DNA of 64,000 nt from CBDHFQ01 sp965262565 (GCA_965262565.1 CBDHFQ010000025.1:1-64000), one strand, 5' to 3'; positions 53,994 to 62,255 are shown, counted from the first letter of the stretch. A program made the numbers and translations. Notes: a model not told the origin generated them from the letters alone.

Positions 53994-55246
53994 AAGGATA
54001 TTTCAATCTGATCCTTCAATAAATCCTCAAACGTTTCTCTTTTACGGATTAAATGTGCTTTTCCATCCAGGATCATCACTTCAGCAGGTCGAAAACGCGA
54101 ATTGTAATTGGAACTCATCACGAATCCGTATGCACCTGCATTCTTAAGACACAAAATATCTCCTTCCCGAACTTCACTTATTTTTCTATCTGAACCGAAG
54201 GTATCGGTTTCGCAGATATATCCTACTACTGTGTAAATCCGTTTGGTACCATGAGGATTAGAGAGATTATATATTTCGTGATAGCTACCGTACATCATGG
54301 GGCGAATAAAGTGATTTAATCCAGCATTTACTCCCACGAATACTGTAGCGGGGGTAGGTTTAATCACATTGGCTTTCATTAAAAAAGAGCCTGATTCGCT
54401 CACTAGATATTTCCCTGGTTCAAACCAGATTTCCACTTTTTTACCATAGTTTTTGGTAAATGTTTGATAAGCCTTGGTTAGTTCCTTTCCCACTTGCTCT
54501 AAATCTGTAGTGATGTCAGCTTCTTTGTAGGCGACTTTAAATCCACTTCCAAAATCTATAAAATCAAGCTCAGGAAATTCCAGGGCCAGATCAAACATGA
54601 TATTTGCTCCAGCTAAATAGGCAGAAGCATCCAATATATCTGATCCTGTATGTACATGTAATCCAATGACTTTTATGCCATTAGCTTGGATAATTCGCTG
54701 AACATGTCTTCGCTGATAAATGGAGATACCAAATTTTGAGTCTATATGTCCTGTTTGTATGTTTTGGTTCCCTCCGGCATAAATATGTGGATTAAATCTA
54801 ACGCAGACAGGGATGCGATGCTCAAAATCGTGGCCAAATTGTTCCAGGATGGATATATTATCAATATTAATCACTACTCCCAACTCGGCTGCAGCTTTAA
54901 TTTCTTCATAAGAAACGCAATTAGGCGTGAAAATAATTTCCTCAGGTGAAAATCCCGCCTTCAGTCCTAATTGAACTTCCTGAAGTGAAACAGTATCCAG
55001 GCCAGCTCCCAGTTTCTTCAGGAATTTTAAAATATTGATATTTGAGAGTGCTTTGACAGGATATTTAATTTGACAAGGAAGCTGGGTGAAGGCCGATCTC
55101 ATTCGCTGATATTGTCGCTTAATGATTTCAGTATCATACACATAAAGTGGTGTACCAAACTCTTCTGCTAAAGTCAGTAGAGATACTTCCTTGGATTGTG
55201 GTGCTACTTTTTCCATTATGGGGTTAGTTCCCTGTTGTTCCATCAT
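53990..55246 (-). CDS. lysA: Diaminopimelate decarboxylase
   Basis: PLP enzyme of the last step of lysine synthesis, decarboxylating meso-DAP. 418 residues. PLP-binding Lys is at residue 65 (KYPVKALSNINILKF); HVHTGSDI and DFGSGFKVAY are the phosphate and PLP-binding loops, and the active-site Cys is in VGYICETDTFGSD. The family has an alanine-racemase-like fold. Last gene of the gmk-nadD-pssA-purS-lysA operon, one base after purS. Two adjacent ATG codons (55246, 55243) are possible starts. Confidence 0.95.
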   Translation of the reverse strand: MMEQQGTNPIMEKVAPQSKEVSLLTLAEEFGTPLYVYDTEIIKRQYQRMRSAFTQLPCQIKYPVKALSNINILKFLKKLGAGLDTVSLQEVQLGLKAGFSPEEIIFTPNCVSYEEIKAAAELGVVINIDNISILEQFGHDFEHRIPVCVRFNPHIYAGGNQNIQTGHIDSKFGISIYQRRHVQRIIQANGIKVIGLHVHTGSDILDASAYLAGANIMFDLALEFPELDFIDFGSGFKVAYKEADITTDLEQVGKELTKAYQTFTKNYGKKVEIWFEPGKYLVSESGSFLMKANVIKPTPATVFVGVNAGLNHFIRPMMYGSYHEIYNLSNPHGTKRIYTVVGYICETDTFGSDRKISEVREGDILCLKNAGAYGFVMSSNYNSRFRPAEVMILDGKAHLIRKRETFEDLLKDQIEISF

Positions 55247-55247
55247 A

Positions 55248-55502
55248 TTAACATTCTTCTAGGTCGATCTGATACTGTTCAATAATAGGATTGACGAGTA
55301 ATTTTTTACAAGCTGCTTCTACTTGTTGTTGAGCTTCACTGGAACTAAGCGCCGTCAGCGTTAACTCAATCCGTTTTCCTACTCTTACTTCATCCATATT
55401 CTCTATGCCCAGATTGTGTAGCCCTAATAGCGTAGCTTTTCCTTGAGGGTCGAGAATTTCTTTTCTAGGCATGATTTGGACAATTGCTTTATAAGTACTC
55501 AT
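55248..55502 (-). CDS. purS: Phosphoribosylformylglycinamidine synthase subunit PurS
   Basis: 84-residue subunit that connects PurL and PurQ in the three-subunit FGAM synthase. Alpha/beta pattern with YKAIVQIMPRKEILDPQGKA, LHNLGIENMDEVRVGKRIEL and the C-terminal VNPIIEQYQIDLEE, all as in PurS. It overlaps pssA by 4 bp (ATGA at 55499-55502) and precedes lysA by one base, so it is translated with phospholipid and lysine genes rather than with other purine genes. purL and purQ are not in the window. Confidence 0.92.
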   Translation of the reverse strand: MSTYKAIVQIMPRKEILDPQGKATLLGLHNLGIENMDEVRVGKRIELTLTALSSSEAQQQVEAACKKLLVNPIIEQYQIDLEEC

Positions 55503-56236
55503 ATGGTTTGAAAGCGATTATGAAGTTGGGACAGAATAATATACAGCAAAATTATAAACGGAATCCCGGTATATTGTAAAAAAAAGAGAAGAATAAGGCC
55601 TATAAAAAGTAGAAGATAGTGAAAAATGTGTTTTCTCAGGGAGAGCGAAGTCATTTTTAGGGATAAGAGTCGCATATCAGAAATAAGGAGCCAACAAGAG
55701 AACATGGTCAAGGCAGTTAATATCCAGGGATTGCTTAAGCCTTTTGCCAGCCAGGTACCGGGTTGTTCCGAAATAATGAGCCAGTAGGAAAGAATAAGCA
55801 TGGTATTACTGGGAGTCGGTAAGCCGTGAAAAAAGTGTTCTTGTCTTGGGTCGATATTGAATTTTGCTAATCTCACGGCGGAGAATACAGGAATAAAAAG
55901 AGCTATCAAAAACCAGACAGACATTTCTCCTTTCATAAAGGCCTCGGGCTGATATACATCATCACATGCTCGCAATAAAAGTAAAGACATGATGAGGCCG
56001 GGTACTACACCAAATGAAACCATGTCAGCCAATGAGTCAAGGTGTTTTCCCAGTAAGGATTGAGAACTAAGTATTCTGGCGGTAAATCCATCTAGTACAT
56101 CCAGAAAAAAGCAAAGAATAATCATAAATACTGCTCCAGGTAGGAACTGAGCCGTAACGAATAAAATAGCCAGTATCCCGCAAAACAGATTGGCCGATGT
56201 TAACACATTTGGGATATAGGATTTTACTTTTATCAT
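55499..56236 (-). CDS. pssA: CDP-diacylglycerol-serine O-phosphatidyltransferase
   Basis: Makes phosphatidylserine, the precursor of phosphatidylethanolamine, in the inner membrane. 245 residues, six to seven hydrophobic segments. The CDP-alcohol phosphatidyltransferase motif is present at about residues 45-72: DVLDGFTARIL, then GKHLDSLADMVSFG. Part of the gmk operon: starts 44 bp after nadD and overlaps purS by 4 bp. The phosphatidylserine decarboxylase gene is not in the window. Confidence 0.93.
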   Translation of the reverse strand: MIKVKSYIPNVLTSANLFCGILAILFVTAQFLPGAVFMIILCFFLDVLDGFTARILSSQSLLGKHLDSLADMVSFGVVPGLIMSLLLLRACDDVYQPEAFMKGEMSVWFLIALFIPVFSAVRLAKFNIDPRQEHFFHGLPTPSNTMLILSYWLIISEQPGTWLAKGLSNPWILTALTMFSCWLLISDMRLLSLKMTSLSLRKHIFHYLLLFIGLILLFFLQYTGIPFIILLYIILSQLHNRFQTI

Positions 56237-56280
56237 AATTCTTGCTTGTTCTTGATCATTGGTACGATAATGGGAAAATC

Positions 56281-56904
56281 TTAAAGAAAAAAACCCGAAT
56301 CCAATATGTATTGTCTTACAGATTCTGGTACCATGTATTGAATAGACTTTCCATTTTTTACCGTATTGCGAATATAGGTGGAGGAAATATTTAAATAAGG
56401 TGCATCGAAAATTTTTACCCTAGGATGATTATCGAGTTCACTTTTTTGTGCATTTTCCCGAGGGTAAACATATAATTGGTAATGATTGATAATAGCTTCA
56501 TAATTTTTCCATTTGTGTATATGTTGAAGGTTATCCTTTCCCATGATGAGGGAAAAGTGATAGGAACGATATTTATCTGCTAAGTGGGTAAGGGTATCGA
56601 TAGTATAGGAAGGTCGTGGAAGATTAAACTCTACATTTGATGCTTGAATATTGATATTATCTTCTATCGCCAATTCTACCATTCTCAGTCTGTCATATTC
56701 TGATAAAAGGTTTTTCTTTTGTTTAAAGGGGTTTTGAGGGCTAACTACCAACCAAACGTAGTCCAGCTTTGTCTCATTTAAAGCTGTTTGAGCTAGAATC
56801 AGATGTCCATTATGGACAGGATTAAACGAACCAAAATAGAGGCCAATTTGCAATTTTTTATGACGAGGTGAATCCGGAATAAAGGATCGAATAATTTCTG
56901 ACAT
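56281..56904 (-). CDS. nadD: Nicotinate-nucleotide adenylyltransferase
   Basis: Adenylates nicotinate mononucleotide to deamido-NAD in NAD synthesis. 207 residues. The nucleotidyltransferase start GLYFGSFNPVHNGHLILAQ has the (H/T)xGH-type HNGH motif; the NadD pattern continues with WLVVSPQNPFKQKK and IMGKDNLQHIHKWK, and ISSTYIRNTVKNGKS is the second nucleotide-binding block. Between gmk (41 bp) and pssA (44 bp) in a minus-strand operon. Confidence 0.95.
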   Translation of the reverse strand: MSEIIRSFIPDSPRHKKLQIGLYFGSFNPVHNGHLILAQTALNETKLDYVWLVVSPQNPFKQKKNLLSEYDRLRMVELAIEDNINIQASNVEFNLPRPSYTIDTLTHLADKYRSYHFSLIMGKDNLQHIHKWKNYEAIINHYQLYVYPRENAQKSELDNHPRVKIFDAPYLNISSTYIRNTVKNGKSIQYMVPESVRQYILDSGFFL

Positions 56905-56945
56905 GCGTTGGAAAAAATTATAGTACTGGGAAAGAAGGAGGAGAT

Positions 56946-57524
56946 TCAGGCTGGGACAAGATACCTTTTAATCGTTTGTGCAAGTTCTTCCTTAGCTTTC
57001 TCCAGGTCATCATTCAATATGATATGATCGAATCGGCTGGCAAATGATAACTCATAAGTTGCTTTTTGTAATCTTTTTTCAATTTCTTCCATATTGTCGG
57101 TCGCTCTATGAATCAATCTTTCCCTCAACACCTCTTTATTTGGTGGCTGAATAAATATAGATACTGCTTCATCCTCATAATGTTCTTTGATGTGTAGACC
57201 ACCTATAACATCTACATCAAAAATAGGACACTTATCCTGTTGAATGATTCTTTGAACCTCTGACTTGAGGGTTCCATAATATTTTCCAGGATATACTTCT
57301 TCCCACTCAAGGAAGGCATCTTGTTCACGAAGTTGTTGGAATTCTTCTACCTTAATAAAGTAGTAATGTACACCATCAATTTCTTTGGGTCTTGGTTGGC
57401 GGGTAGTTGCAGATACTGAAAATTGAAATTGGTGGAATCTTTGAAGCATGGCTTTCAGTAAAGTTGTTTTTCCAGCACCACTGGGAGCCGCAAAGATGAA
57501 AACTTTATTAAGTTGCTTTTCCAT
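56946..57524 (-). CDS. gmk: Guanylate kinase
   Basis: Phosphorylates GMP to GDP. 192 residues from the ATG at 57524 (a TTG at 57530 would add two). P-loop APSGAGKTTLL at about residues 12-22, GMP-binding region TTRQPRPKEIDGVHYYF and the LID region with RATDNMEEIEKRL. First gene of the gmk-nadD-pssA-purS-lysA operon. The 195 bp upstream, divergent from the gene at 57720, holds its promoter. Confidence 0.96.
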   Translation of the reverse strand: MEKQLNKVFIFAAPSGAGKTTLLKAMLQRFHQFQFSVSATTRQPRPKEIDGVHYYFIKVEEFQQLREQDAFLEWEEVYPGKYYGTLKSEVQRIIQQDKCPIFDVDVIGGLHIKEHYEDEAVSIFIQPPNKEVLRERLIHRATDNMEEIEKRLQKATYELSFASRFDHIILNDDLEKAKEELAQTIKRYLVPA

Positions 57525-57719
57525 AGACAAAAGTAAACAATAATCCCAAAAGTATGTAAATGAATTAACCTGAAGTCGTATAGACTAATTGAAACCTTAA
57601 ATTTATCATAATACCTACATCTTAGTGGAGAATTATTTTTGAATTTGATAAATTAAGAAATTCAATTTTTGGTAAACATTGCGATCTAAAGGAAAATATC
57701 GAAGGAAATTTTAGCTGGT

Positions 57720-58715
57720 ATGCTACTCACGTATGTAAAGTACATTTTGATTATTACATTCTTAAGTTGTGTATATGTAATGTATACAGATCCTGTAGGT
57801 CCTTTATTTTCTTCGGAAGAAGTATTATCATTAACTATTCAGTGGGATTGGGACGCTATACAAGATGAAAGGGAAAAAAAGAGTAAATATCATCCTGCTA
57901 CTATCCTGATGAATAATCAGACGATCCCCGTACGTCTAAGGCCGAGAGGAAATACCAGAAAGCGTAAAGATGTGTGTGAATTACCTCCGTTAAAAATTGA
58001 TTTTGAGGATAATCAGTTGGAGGATAGTTTATTCAGGGGCCAAGAAGAAGTGAAATTGGTTACTTATTGCCAAGGCAATGAGCCTGTTATTGTTGAGTAT
58101 TTGATTTATCGATTATATGGTATAATTGAACCTTACAGCCTGAATGTACGGCTAGCTAAGATCAATTATCAGGATGAACATAGCCAAGAAAACAACTCTG
58201 AAAGTTATGCTTTCTTTTTGGAGGATATAGATCACATGGCGGAAAGGTTGGGAGGTAAAGAGCGGAATGAAAGGATTCATCCTGATTCTTTAGATAGAAA
58301 GGTACTTACCACCCTTTATGTGTTTCAATATATGATAGGAAACATAGATTGGGACATCAAAATGATGAAAAACATCAAGCTAATCAGTTTTCCAGATGAT
58401 AGATTGCCAGTAGCTGTTCCTTATGATTTTGATTACACTCAGATGGTGGATGCACCATATTTTCCTCAGTATGACGGGATTTCTATAGATAGAAGACAGT
58501 TCAAGAAATTATGTCGCAAAGAAGAAGAATTTGAAGCCGTATTCAATCAGTTTAAGGAAAAAGAACAGGAAATTATCGATTTTATAAAGGATGTTGATGT
58601 ACTTCGTTCTCCCAAGAGAAAAGAAATTCTGAATTTAATCAAGCTCTTTTACAGAGAAATAGCTGATCCTACCGCTGTAAAACAAATATTCTTCGATACT
58701 TGCAAAGAAGGATAG
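57720..58715 (+). CDS. CotH-like kinase-fold protein (candidate)
   Basis: 331 residues with an N-terminal signal anchor (about 6-20). The extracytoplasmic part has features of CotH-type atypical kinases: PVRLRPRGNTRKRKD (RGN block at about 76-78, then LKIDF, in place of the usual nucleotide-binding RGNxT), QYMIGNIDWDIKMMKN (about 203-217) like the catalytic loop, and VPYDFDYTQMV (about 233-243) like the metal-binding DFD motif. CotH kinases phosphorylate secreted proteins in spore-forming bacteria; here a secreted protein or cell-surface target is possible. Sequence similarity is weak, so the call is tentative. A plus-strand TATTTTTG (57634-57641) lies 78 bp upstream. Its neighbours are gmk (divergent) and fabF (111 bp later). 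Confidence 0.55.
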   Translation: MLLTYVKYILIITFLSCVYVMYTDPVGPLFSSEEVLSLTIQWDWDAIQDEREKKSKYHPATILMNNQTIPVRLRPRGNTRKRKDVCELPPLKIDFEDNQLEDSLFRGQEEVKLVTYCQGNEPVIVEYLIYRLYGIIEPYSLNVRLAKINYQDEHSQENNSESYAFFLEDIDHMAERLGGKERNERIHPDSLDRKVLTTLYVFQYMIGNIDWDIKMMKNIKLISFPDDRLPVAVPYDFDYTQMVDAPYFPQYDGISIDRRQFKKLCRKEEEFEAVFNQFKEKEQEIIDFIKDVDVLRSPKRKEILNLIKLFYREIADPTAVKQIFFDTCKEG

Positions 58716-58826
58716 TGCTTCTTTGTTTTGTGTTTTAAAAATTAAAGCCTTATTGCGTATTGCTAAATTGATTATCAGCAAGTAGTGGCTGAGGAATAGA
58801 GAGTTTCATGCTTATACTTCTAACAA

Positions 58827-60077
58827 ATGAACAGAGTAGTAATTACAGGATTAGGAGCTATTACTCCTTTAGGAAACGATATTTCAACTTATTGGGAAAA
58901 TTTAGTTGCAGGAAAGAGTGGATCAGCACCTATCACGCATTTTGATGCAAGTAAATTTAAGACACAATTTGCGTGTGAAGTTAAGGATTTTGACCCGATT
59001 GCGCTTTTTGGGAGAAAAGATGCGAGAAAGTTAGATGCCTACTGTCAATATGCCTTAGTAGCAGCTGATGAAGCTATCAAGGATTCCGGGATTAATCCGG
59101 AGTCTGGGATAGATTTTAACAGAATAGGGGTTATTTGGGCTTCGGGGATTGGAGGATTAAGGGTGTTTGAAGAGGAAATTAGTAATTATGCTACAGGAGA
59201 TGGAACTCCCCGGTTTAATCCATTTTTTATTCCCAAGATGATTGCGGATATGGGAGCTGGACAGATTTCTATTAAATATGGATTTAGAGGAATTAACTAT
59301 GCTACTGTTTCGGCTTGTTCTTCTTCCACACATGCACTGATGGATGCATTGACCTATATTAGATTGGGCAAAGCCGATATTATAGTAACAGGTGGGTCTG
59401 AGGCGAGTGTAACTGCGGTAGGAGTAGGAGGGTTTGGAGCAATGAAAGCATTGTCATCTAATAATGAACGTCCGGCATCAGCTTCAAGGCCTTTTGATAA
59501 GGATAGAGATGGATTTGTATTGGGAGAAGGAGCAGGAGCCCTAATTTTAGAAAGTCTGGAACACGCCCAACGAAGAGGGGCAACTATTTATGCCGAGATT
59601 GTGGGATGTGGGGCTTCTGCAGATGCCTATCATTTGACTGCTACCCATCCGGAGGGTTTAGGAGCTACTCTGGCGATGACTTCAGCCTTAGAAGATGCCT
59701 CTTTATCGCAGGCAGATGTTGATTATCTGAATGTTCATGCAACTTCTACACCAGTGGGAGATATAAGTGAGATTAAAGCTATTTTGAAGTTGTTTGGTGA
59801 CAATCCAGATCATTTGGACATTAGTGCTACGAAATCTATGACGGGACATTTGCTGGGAGCGGCTGGGGCTATTGAAGCGATTGCTTGTATTTTGAGTATC
59901 AATAACAGCGTGATTCCACCGACCATTAATCTGGAACATTTAGATCCTGAAATTCCTGATAATTTAAAGTTAACGCCTAATGAGGCAGTGGAAAAAGAGG
60001 TAAATATTGCGATGTGTAACACCTTTGGATTTGGAGGGCATAATGCGATAAGCATTTTCAAGAAGTACCAAGAATAA
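58827..60077 (+). CDS. fabF: 3-oxoacyl-ACP synthase II
   Basis: Elongating condensing enzyme of type II fatty-acid synthesis. 416 residues with the Cys-His-His triad: Cys164 (TVSACSSSTHALMDA), His304 (LNVHATSTPVGD) and His341 (SMTGHLLGAAGA), plus Lys336. The N-terminus RVVITGLGAITPLGND is canonical. It is on its own here: acpP, which often precedes fabF, is not in the window, and the gene is followed by a bidirectional hairpin and a convergent MarR gene. A CotH-like gene lies 111 bp upstream. It may be an extra or the main FabF; this cannot be decided from one window. Confidence 0.95.
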   Translation: MNRVVITGLGAITPLGNDISTYWENLVAGKSGSAPITHFDASKFKTQFACEVKDFDPIALFGRKDARKLDAYCQYALVAADEAIKDSGINPESGIDFNRIGVIWASGIGGLRVFEEEISNYATGDGTPRFNPFFIPKMIADMGAGQISIKYGFRGINYATVSACSSSTHALMDALTYIRLGKADIIVTGGSEASVTAVGVGGFGAMKALSSNNERPASASRPFDKDRDGFVLGEGAGALILESLEHAQRRGATIYAEIVGCGASADAYHLTATHPEGLGATLAMTSALEDASLSQADVDYLNVHATSTPVGDISEIKAILKLFGDNPDHLDISATKSMTGHLLGAAGAIEAIACILSINNSVIPPTINLEHLDPEIPDNLKLTPNEAVEKEVNIAMCNTFGFGGHNAISIFKKYQE

Positions 60078-60082
60078 AAATA

Positions 60083-60110
60083 GCCCTAACTGAGAGACTT
60101 CAGTTAGGGC
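60083..60110. terminator. Bidirectional hairpin between fabF and the first MarR gene
   Basis: GCCCTAACTGA (60083-60093) and TCAGTTAGGGC (60100-60110): perfect 11-bp stem, 6-nt loop. The minus strand continues TATTTTTATTC, a fair U-tract for the MarR gene; the plus strand continues ATTAAATATATTTTA for fabF. Confidence 0.75.
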
Positions 60111-60129
60111 ATTAAATATATTTTATTGC

Positions 60130-60582
60130 TTACTCAGCTTTCAAATACTCTAATATTCTATCTAATCCTTTCAGTAAAGAATCAAATTCATGCTGTTTAA
60201 GACTCCTGGACATAATTTCGGAAAGTTCTGTTAGCGATTGCGAGAGTTCGTTCAGCATATTTTGCCCTTTCGCAGTAGGTTTTATGTAAATAACTCTTCG
60301 ATCATCCTTAGAGTTTTTGCGTTTGACCAGCTTATTTTTTTCTAACTTATCAATAGTACTAGTGAGCGTACTGAGCTTAATGTTGAAGTATTCACCAACT
60401 TCTTTCATCTTCTTTTGCTCATGGTTACTTAGATATTGAATAATATCTACTTCCATTTCAGTAACCTGATATTGATTTAATATAGTTAACCGCTGGTGAT
60501 TAAAGGCTAGGACCAAATCATTCAGCACATTCTCCAGATGTAAAGCGTTAGGGTCTGGAAATAATTTGCTCGCAGTATTCAT
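60130..60582 (-). CDS. MarR-family regulator, paralogue 1
   Basis: 150 residues, winged-helix MarR protein. The DNA-binding core reads MKEVGEYFNIKLSTLTSTIDK, then LVKRKNSKDDRRVIYIKPT (recognition helix and wing with the conserved DRR), flanked by dimerisation helices. First residues about 1-20 are a variable arm. It is the first of three tandem paralogues on the same strand (others at 61157 and 61762); the cores are nearly the same (IKLSTLTS and the DRR wing in all three). It is convergent with fabF and shares the 60083-60110 hairpin. MarR proteins bind palindromes near their own promoters; an inverted repeat lies at 60613-60636. Ligand unknown. Confidence 0.93.
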   Translation of the reverse strand: MNTASKLFPDPNALHLENVLNDLVLAFNHQRLTILNQYQVTEMEVDIIQYLSNHEQKKMKEVGEYFNIKLSTLTSTIDKLEKNKLVKRKNSKDDRRVIYIKPTAKGQNMLNELSQSLTELSEIMSRSLKQHEFDSLLKGLDRILEYLKAE

Positions 60583-60612
60583 GAGACATCGTTTTCATTA
60601 TTTTTAGATACT

Positions 60613-60636
60613 ATTGAGGCGTAATTTAACCTCAAT
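60613..60636. promoter_or_regulatory. Inverted repeat near the first MarR start
   Basis: ATTGAGG (60613-60619), 10-nt spacer, CCTCAAT (60630-60636), 30 bp upstream of the MarR ATG at 60582. The spacing puts the arms about 1.5 helical turns apart. Candidate autoregulatory operator. Confidence 0.4.
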
Positions 60637-60880
60637 TTCTAAAATACATATTTATTATTTAAACCAATTAATTCAAAAATACTATATATTTTCAATAAAT
60701 AATAATGTATACTTCTAATTTTTCACATCTGTTAAATATACTGTTTTAATGACATCTATTTTCATTAGGAGCGAATATTGGCGGTAGGAATTTTGATTAG
60801 ATTTTACCAAATGATGAAATATATCTAACGAATTACAGCTACTTAACCTATTGAAAAGAGCATATTTATACATTTATTAA

Positions 60881-60910
60881 TTAATGATTACTATTAATAG
60901 TATTAATGAT
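60881..60910. promoter_or_regulatory. Octamer-flanked 14-bp palindrome
   Basis: TTAATGAT (60881-60888), TACTATTAATAGTA (60889-60902), TTAATGAT (60903-60910): a perfect 14-bp palindrome between two identical octamers. All AT-rich, so chance is possible, but the symmetry is notable. Confidence 0.3.
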
Positions 60911-60959
60911 TTTGAATTCATATTAATTAATTGAAATGTCCAAACAGATTATTATCACG

Positions 60960-60992
60960 GAGATAAATAATGTTGAATTATTCCATTATCTC
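60960..60992. promoter_or_regulatory. Nested GAGATAA/TTATCTC inverted repeat
   Basis: GAGATAA (60960-60966) pairs with TTATCTC (60986-60992); inside, ATAAT (60967-60971) pairs with ATTAT (60977-60981). TTATC also occurs just left (60952-60956). It contains the 13-mer that recurs at 61674. Confidence 0.35.
60961..60973 (+). repeat. 13-bp direct repeat AGATAAATAATGT, copy 1
   Basis: Identical to 61674-61686. The two copies lie in the two intergenic regions of the MarR cluster. A 13-mer match is not expected often within 1 kb, but the AT-rich base composition weakens the argument. Confidence 0.35.
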
Positions 60993-61156
60993 AAAAAAGA
61001 AGGTAAAATAATGATACAATCATACAGTTACTCCCCCTATTTTGATCAGACGATTTAAGAGTAATATCACTAATAGATGAAGTGAATGAGTCATGAATAT
61101 ATGCAGGGAAATGAAAAGTATAGAACTTCGTCAAAAAACAAAAATATATCCAATCA

Positions 61157-61606
61157 TTAGTTAATAGAAATTTGATTGAACGTTTCTATACCTGAGACAA
61201 ATTTTTCAAAAGCATCTTTATCAAAACTGTCTTGCATTCTTAATATCATGTCATGAAGGTACTTTTTATATTCTTCGAATACTTTTTTCCCTTTTTTAGT
61301 AATATCCAGGAAAACTACTCTTCTGTCGTTTTTTGAATTTACTCGTTTTAGAATGCGTTGTTTTTCTGCTTTATCAATAATGCTGGTGAGGGTACTTAAT
61401 TTAATATGGAAAAATTCAGCTACTGCTTTCATTTTTTGAGGTCCATTTCTCATCACATACTGAATTAGTTCCATCTCAAGGGAAGAAATTCTATATTTAT
61501 TTCTTATAAAGTCATCTCTTTTGCGAAAGATATCATTTAGAAGGATAAAACTTTGTTCCATTTTTTCAAAGTCCGAGAGTTGAATGTCTGATTGTATTTC
61601 TTCCAT
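61157..61606 (-). CDS. MarR-family regulator, paralogue 2
   Basis: 149 residues from the ATG at 61606 (a TTG codon directly before it extends the frame by one). The wHTH core is MKAVAEFFHIKLSTLTSIIDK, then ILKRVNSKNDRRVVFLDIT, close to paralogues 1 and 3. A N-terminal acidic arm (EEIQSDIQLSDFEKME) precedes the dimerisation helices. Middle gene of the tandem set; the distances to its neighbours (574 and 155 bp) are long, so each paralogue probably has its own promoter. A palindrome lies at 61654-61668. Ligand and target not known. Confidence 0.92.
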   Translation of the reverse strand: MEEIQSDIQLSDFEKMEQSFILLNDIFRKRDDFIRNKYRISSLEMELIQYVMRNGPQKMKAVAEFFHIKLSTLTSIIDKAEKQRILKRVNSKNDRRVVFLDITKKGKKVFEEYKKYLHDMILRMQDSFDKDAFEKFVSGIETFNQISIN

Positions 61607-61653
61607 CAATAAAGCTTATCTTAAGATTAAACGAAAAATTAGTAATTAAAGGC

Positions 61654-61668
61654 AATCATGCAATGATT
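61654..61668. promoter_or_regulatory. Inverted repeat upstream of the second MarR gene
   Basis: AATCAT, GCA, ATGATT: 6-bp arms, 47 bp upstream of the ATG at 61606. Candidate operator. Confidence 0.35.
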
Positions 61669-61673
61669 AAGCA

Positions 61674-61686
61674 AGATAAATAATGT
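61674..61686 (+). repeat. 13-bp direct repeat AGATAAATAATGT, copy 2
   Basis: Identical to 60961-60973, 67 bp upstream of the second MarR ATG. Contains GATAA, the core also used in the palindrome at 62256. Confidence 0.35.
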
Positions 61687-61761
61687 AATTTAAAAAGATT
61701 TCAGAAAATGTAATACATAAAATGATTGGCCTAAAAATAGTTTTAGGAATAAAGTAATTCC

Positions 61762-62241
61762 TTAATTATTCTCGGGAATAATGAAGTTTGACATTTTTTT
61801 CAATCCTTCCAAAAATCCTTTGAGATCCTCGTCTGAGAGCGATTTTTTCATGAGCTGGGAAATTACCTGAATATGCTTTCCATACTCATTATATAATTTC
61901 TCCCCCTTATTAGTGGCTTCTAAATATACCACCCGCCGATCTTCTTTTGAGTTTTCTCTTTTAACTAATTTTTGAGTTTCTATCTTATCAATAATACTTG
62001 TTAGAGTGCTAAGCTTAATATTGAAATGCTTACCAATATCTTTCATCTTTTGCTTACCCTCTAGTATTATCAATTGGATGATTTCCATCTCGAGCGCAGA
62101 GATTTTGTATTTCGTCTTAATATATTCTTGATGTTTGCGGTATACATCATTTAAGAGAAATAAATTTTTTTCCAACCTATCCACCACAGGCAGATCTTCC
62201 AGCTGTTCGGTGCTGTTTTGTACCACATCTTGAGTATTCAT
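61762..62241 (-). CDS. MarR-family regulator, paralogue 3
   Basis: 159 residues, slightly longer N-terminal arm (NTQDVVQNSTEQLEDLPVVD) than the other two. The wHTH core is MKDIGKHFNIKLSTLTSIIDK, then LVKRENSKEDRRVVYLEAT. It is the first transcribed of the tandem set and has a perfect 18-bp palindrome directly upstream (62256-62273), the best candidate operator in the cluster. The 702 bp before the divergent polyprenyl synthetase gene could hold promoters for both genes, so a link to isoprenoid or membrane synthesis is possible but not shown. Confidence 0.93.
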   Translation of the reverse strand: MNTQDVVQNSTEQLEDLPVVDRLEKNLFLLNDVYRKHQEYIKTKYKISALEMEIIQLIILEGKQKMKDIGKHFNIKLSTLTSIIDKIETQKLVKRENSKEDRRVVYLEATNKGEKLYNEYGKHIQVISQLMKKSLSDEDLKGFLEGLKKMSNFIIPENN

Positions 62242-62255
62242 ACTTTAGTCATTAG

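Larger units (their letters stand above)
60583..61156. other. Palindrome-rich AT-rich region between MarR paralogues 1 and 2
   Basis: 574 bp. It holds an inverted repeat close to the first MarR start (60613-60636), a perfect 14-bp palindrome between direct octamers (60881-60910) and a nested GAGATAA/TTATCTC inverted repeat (60960-60992). No open frame of note. The density of palindromes suggests several binding sites. Confidence 0.45.
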
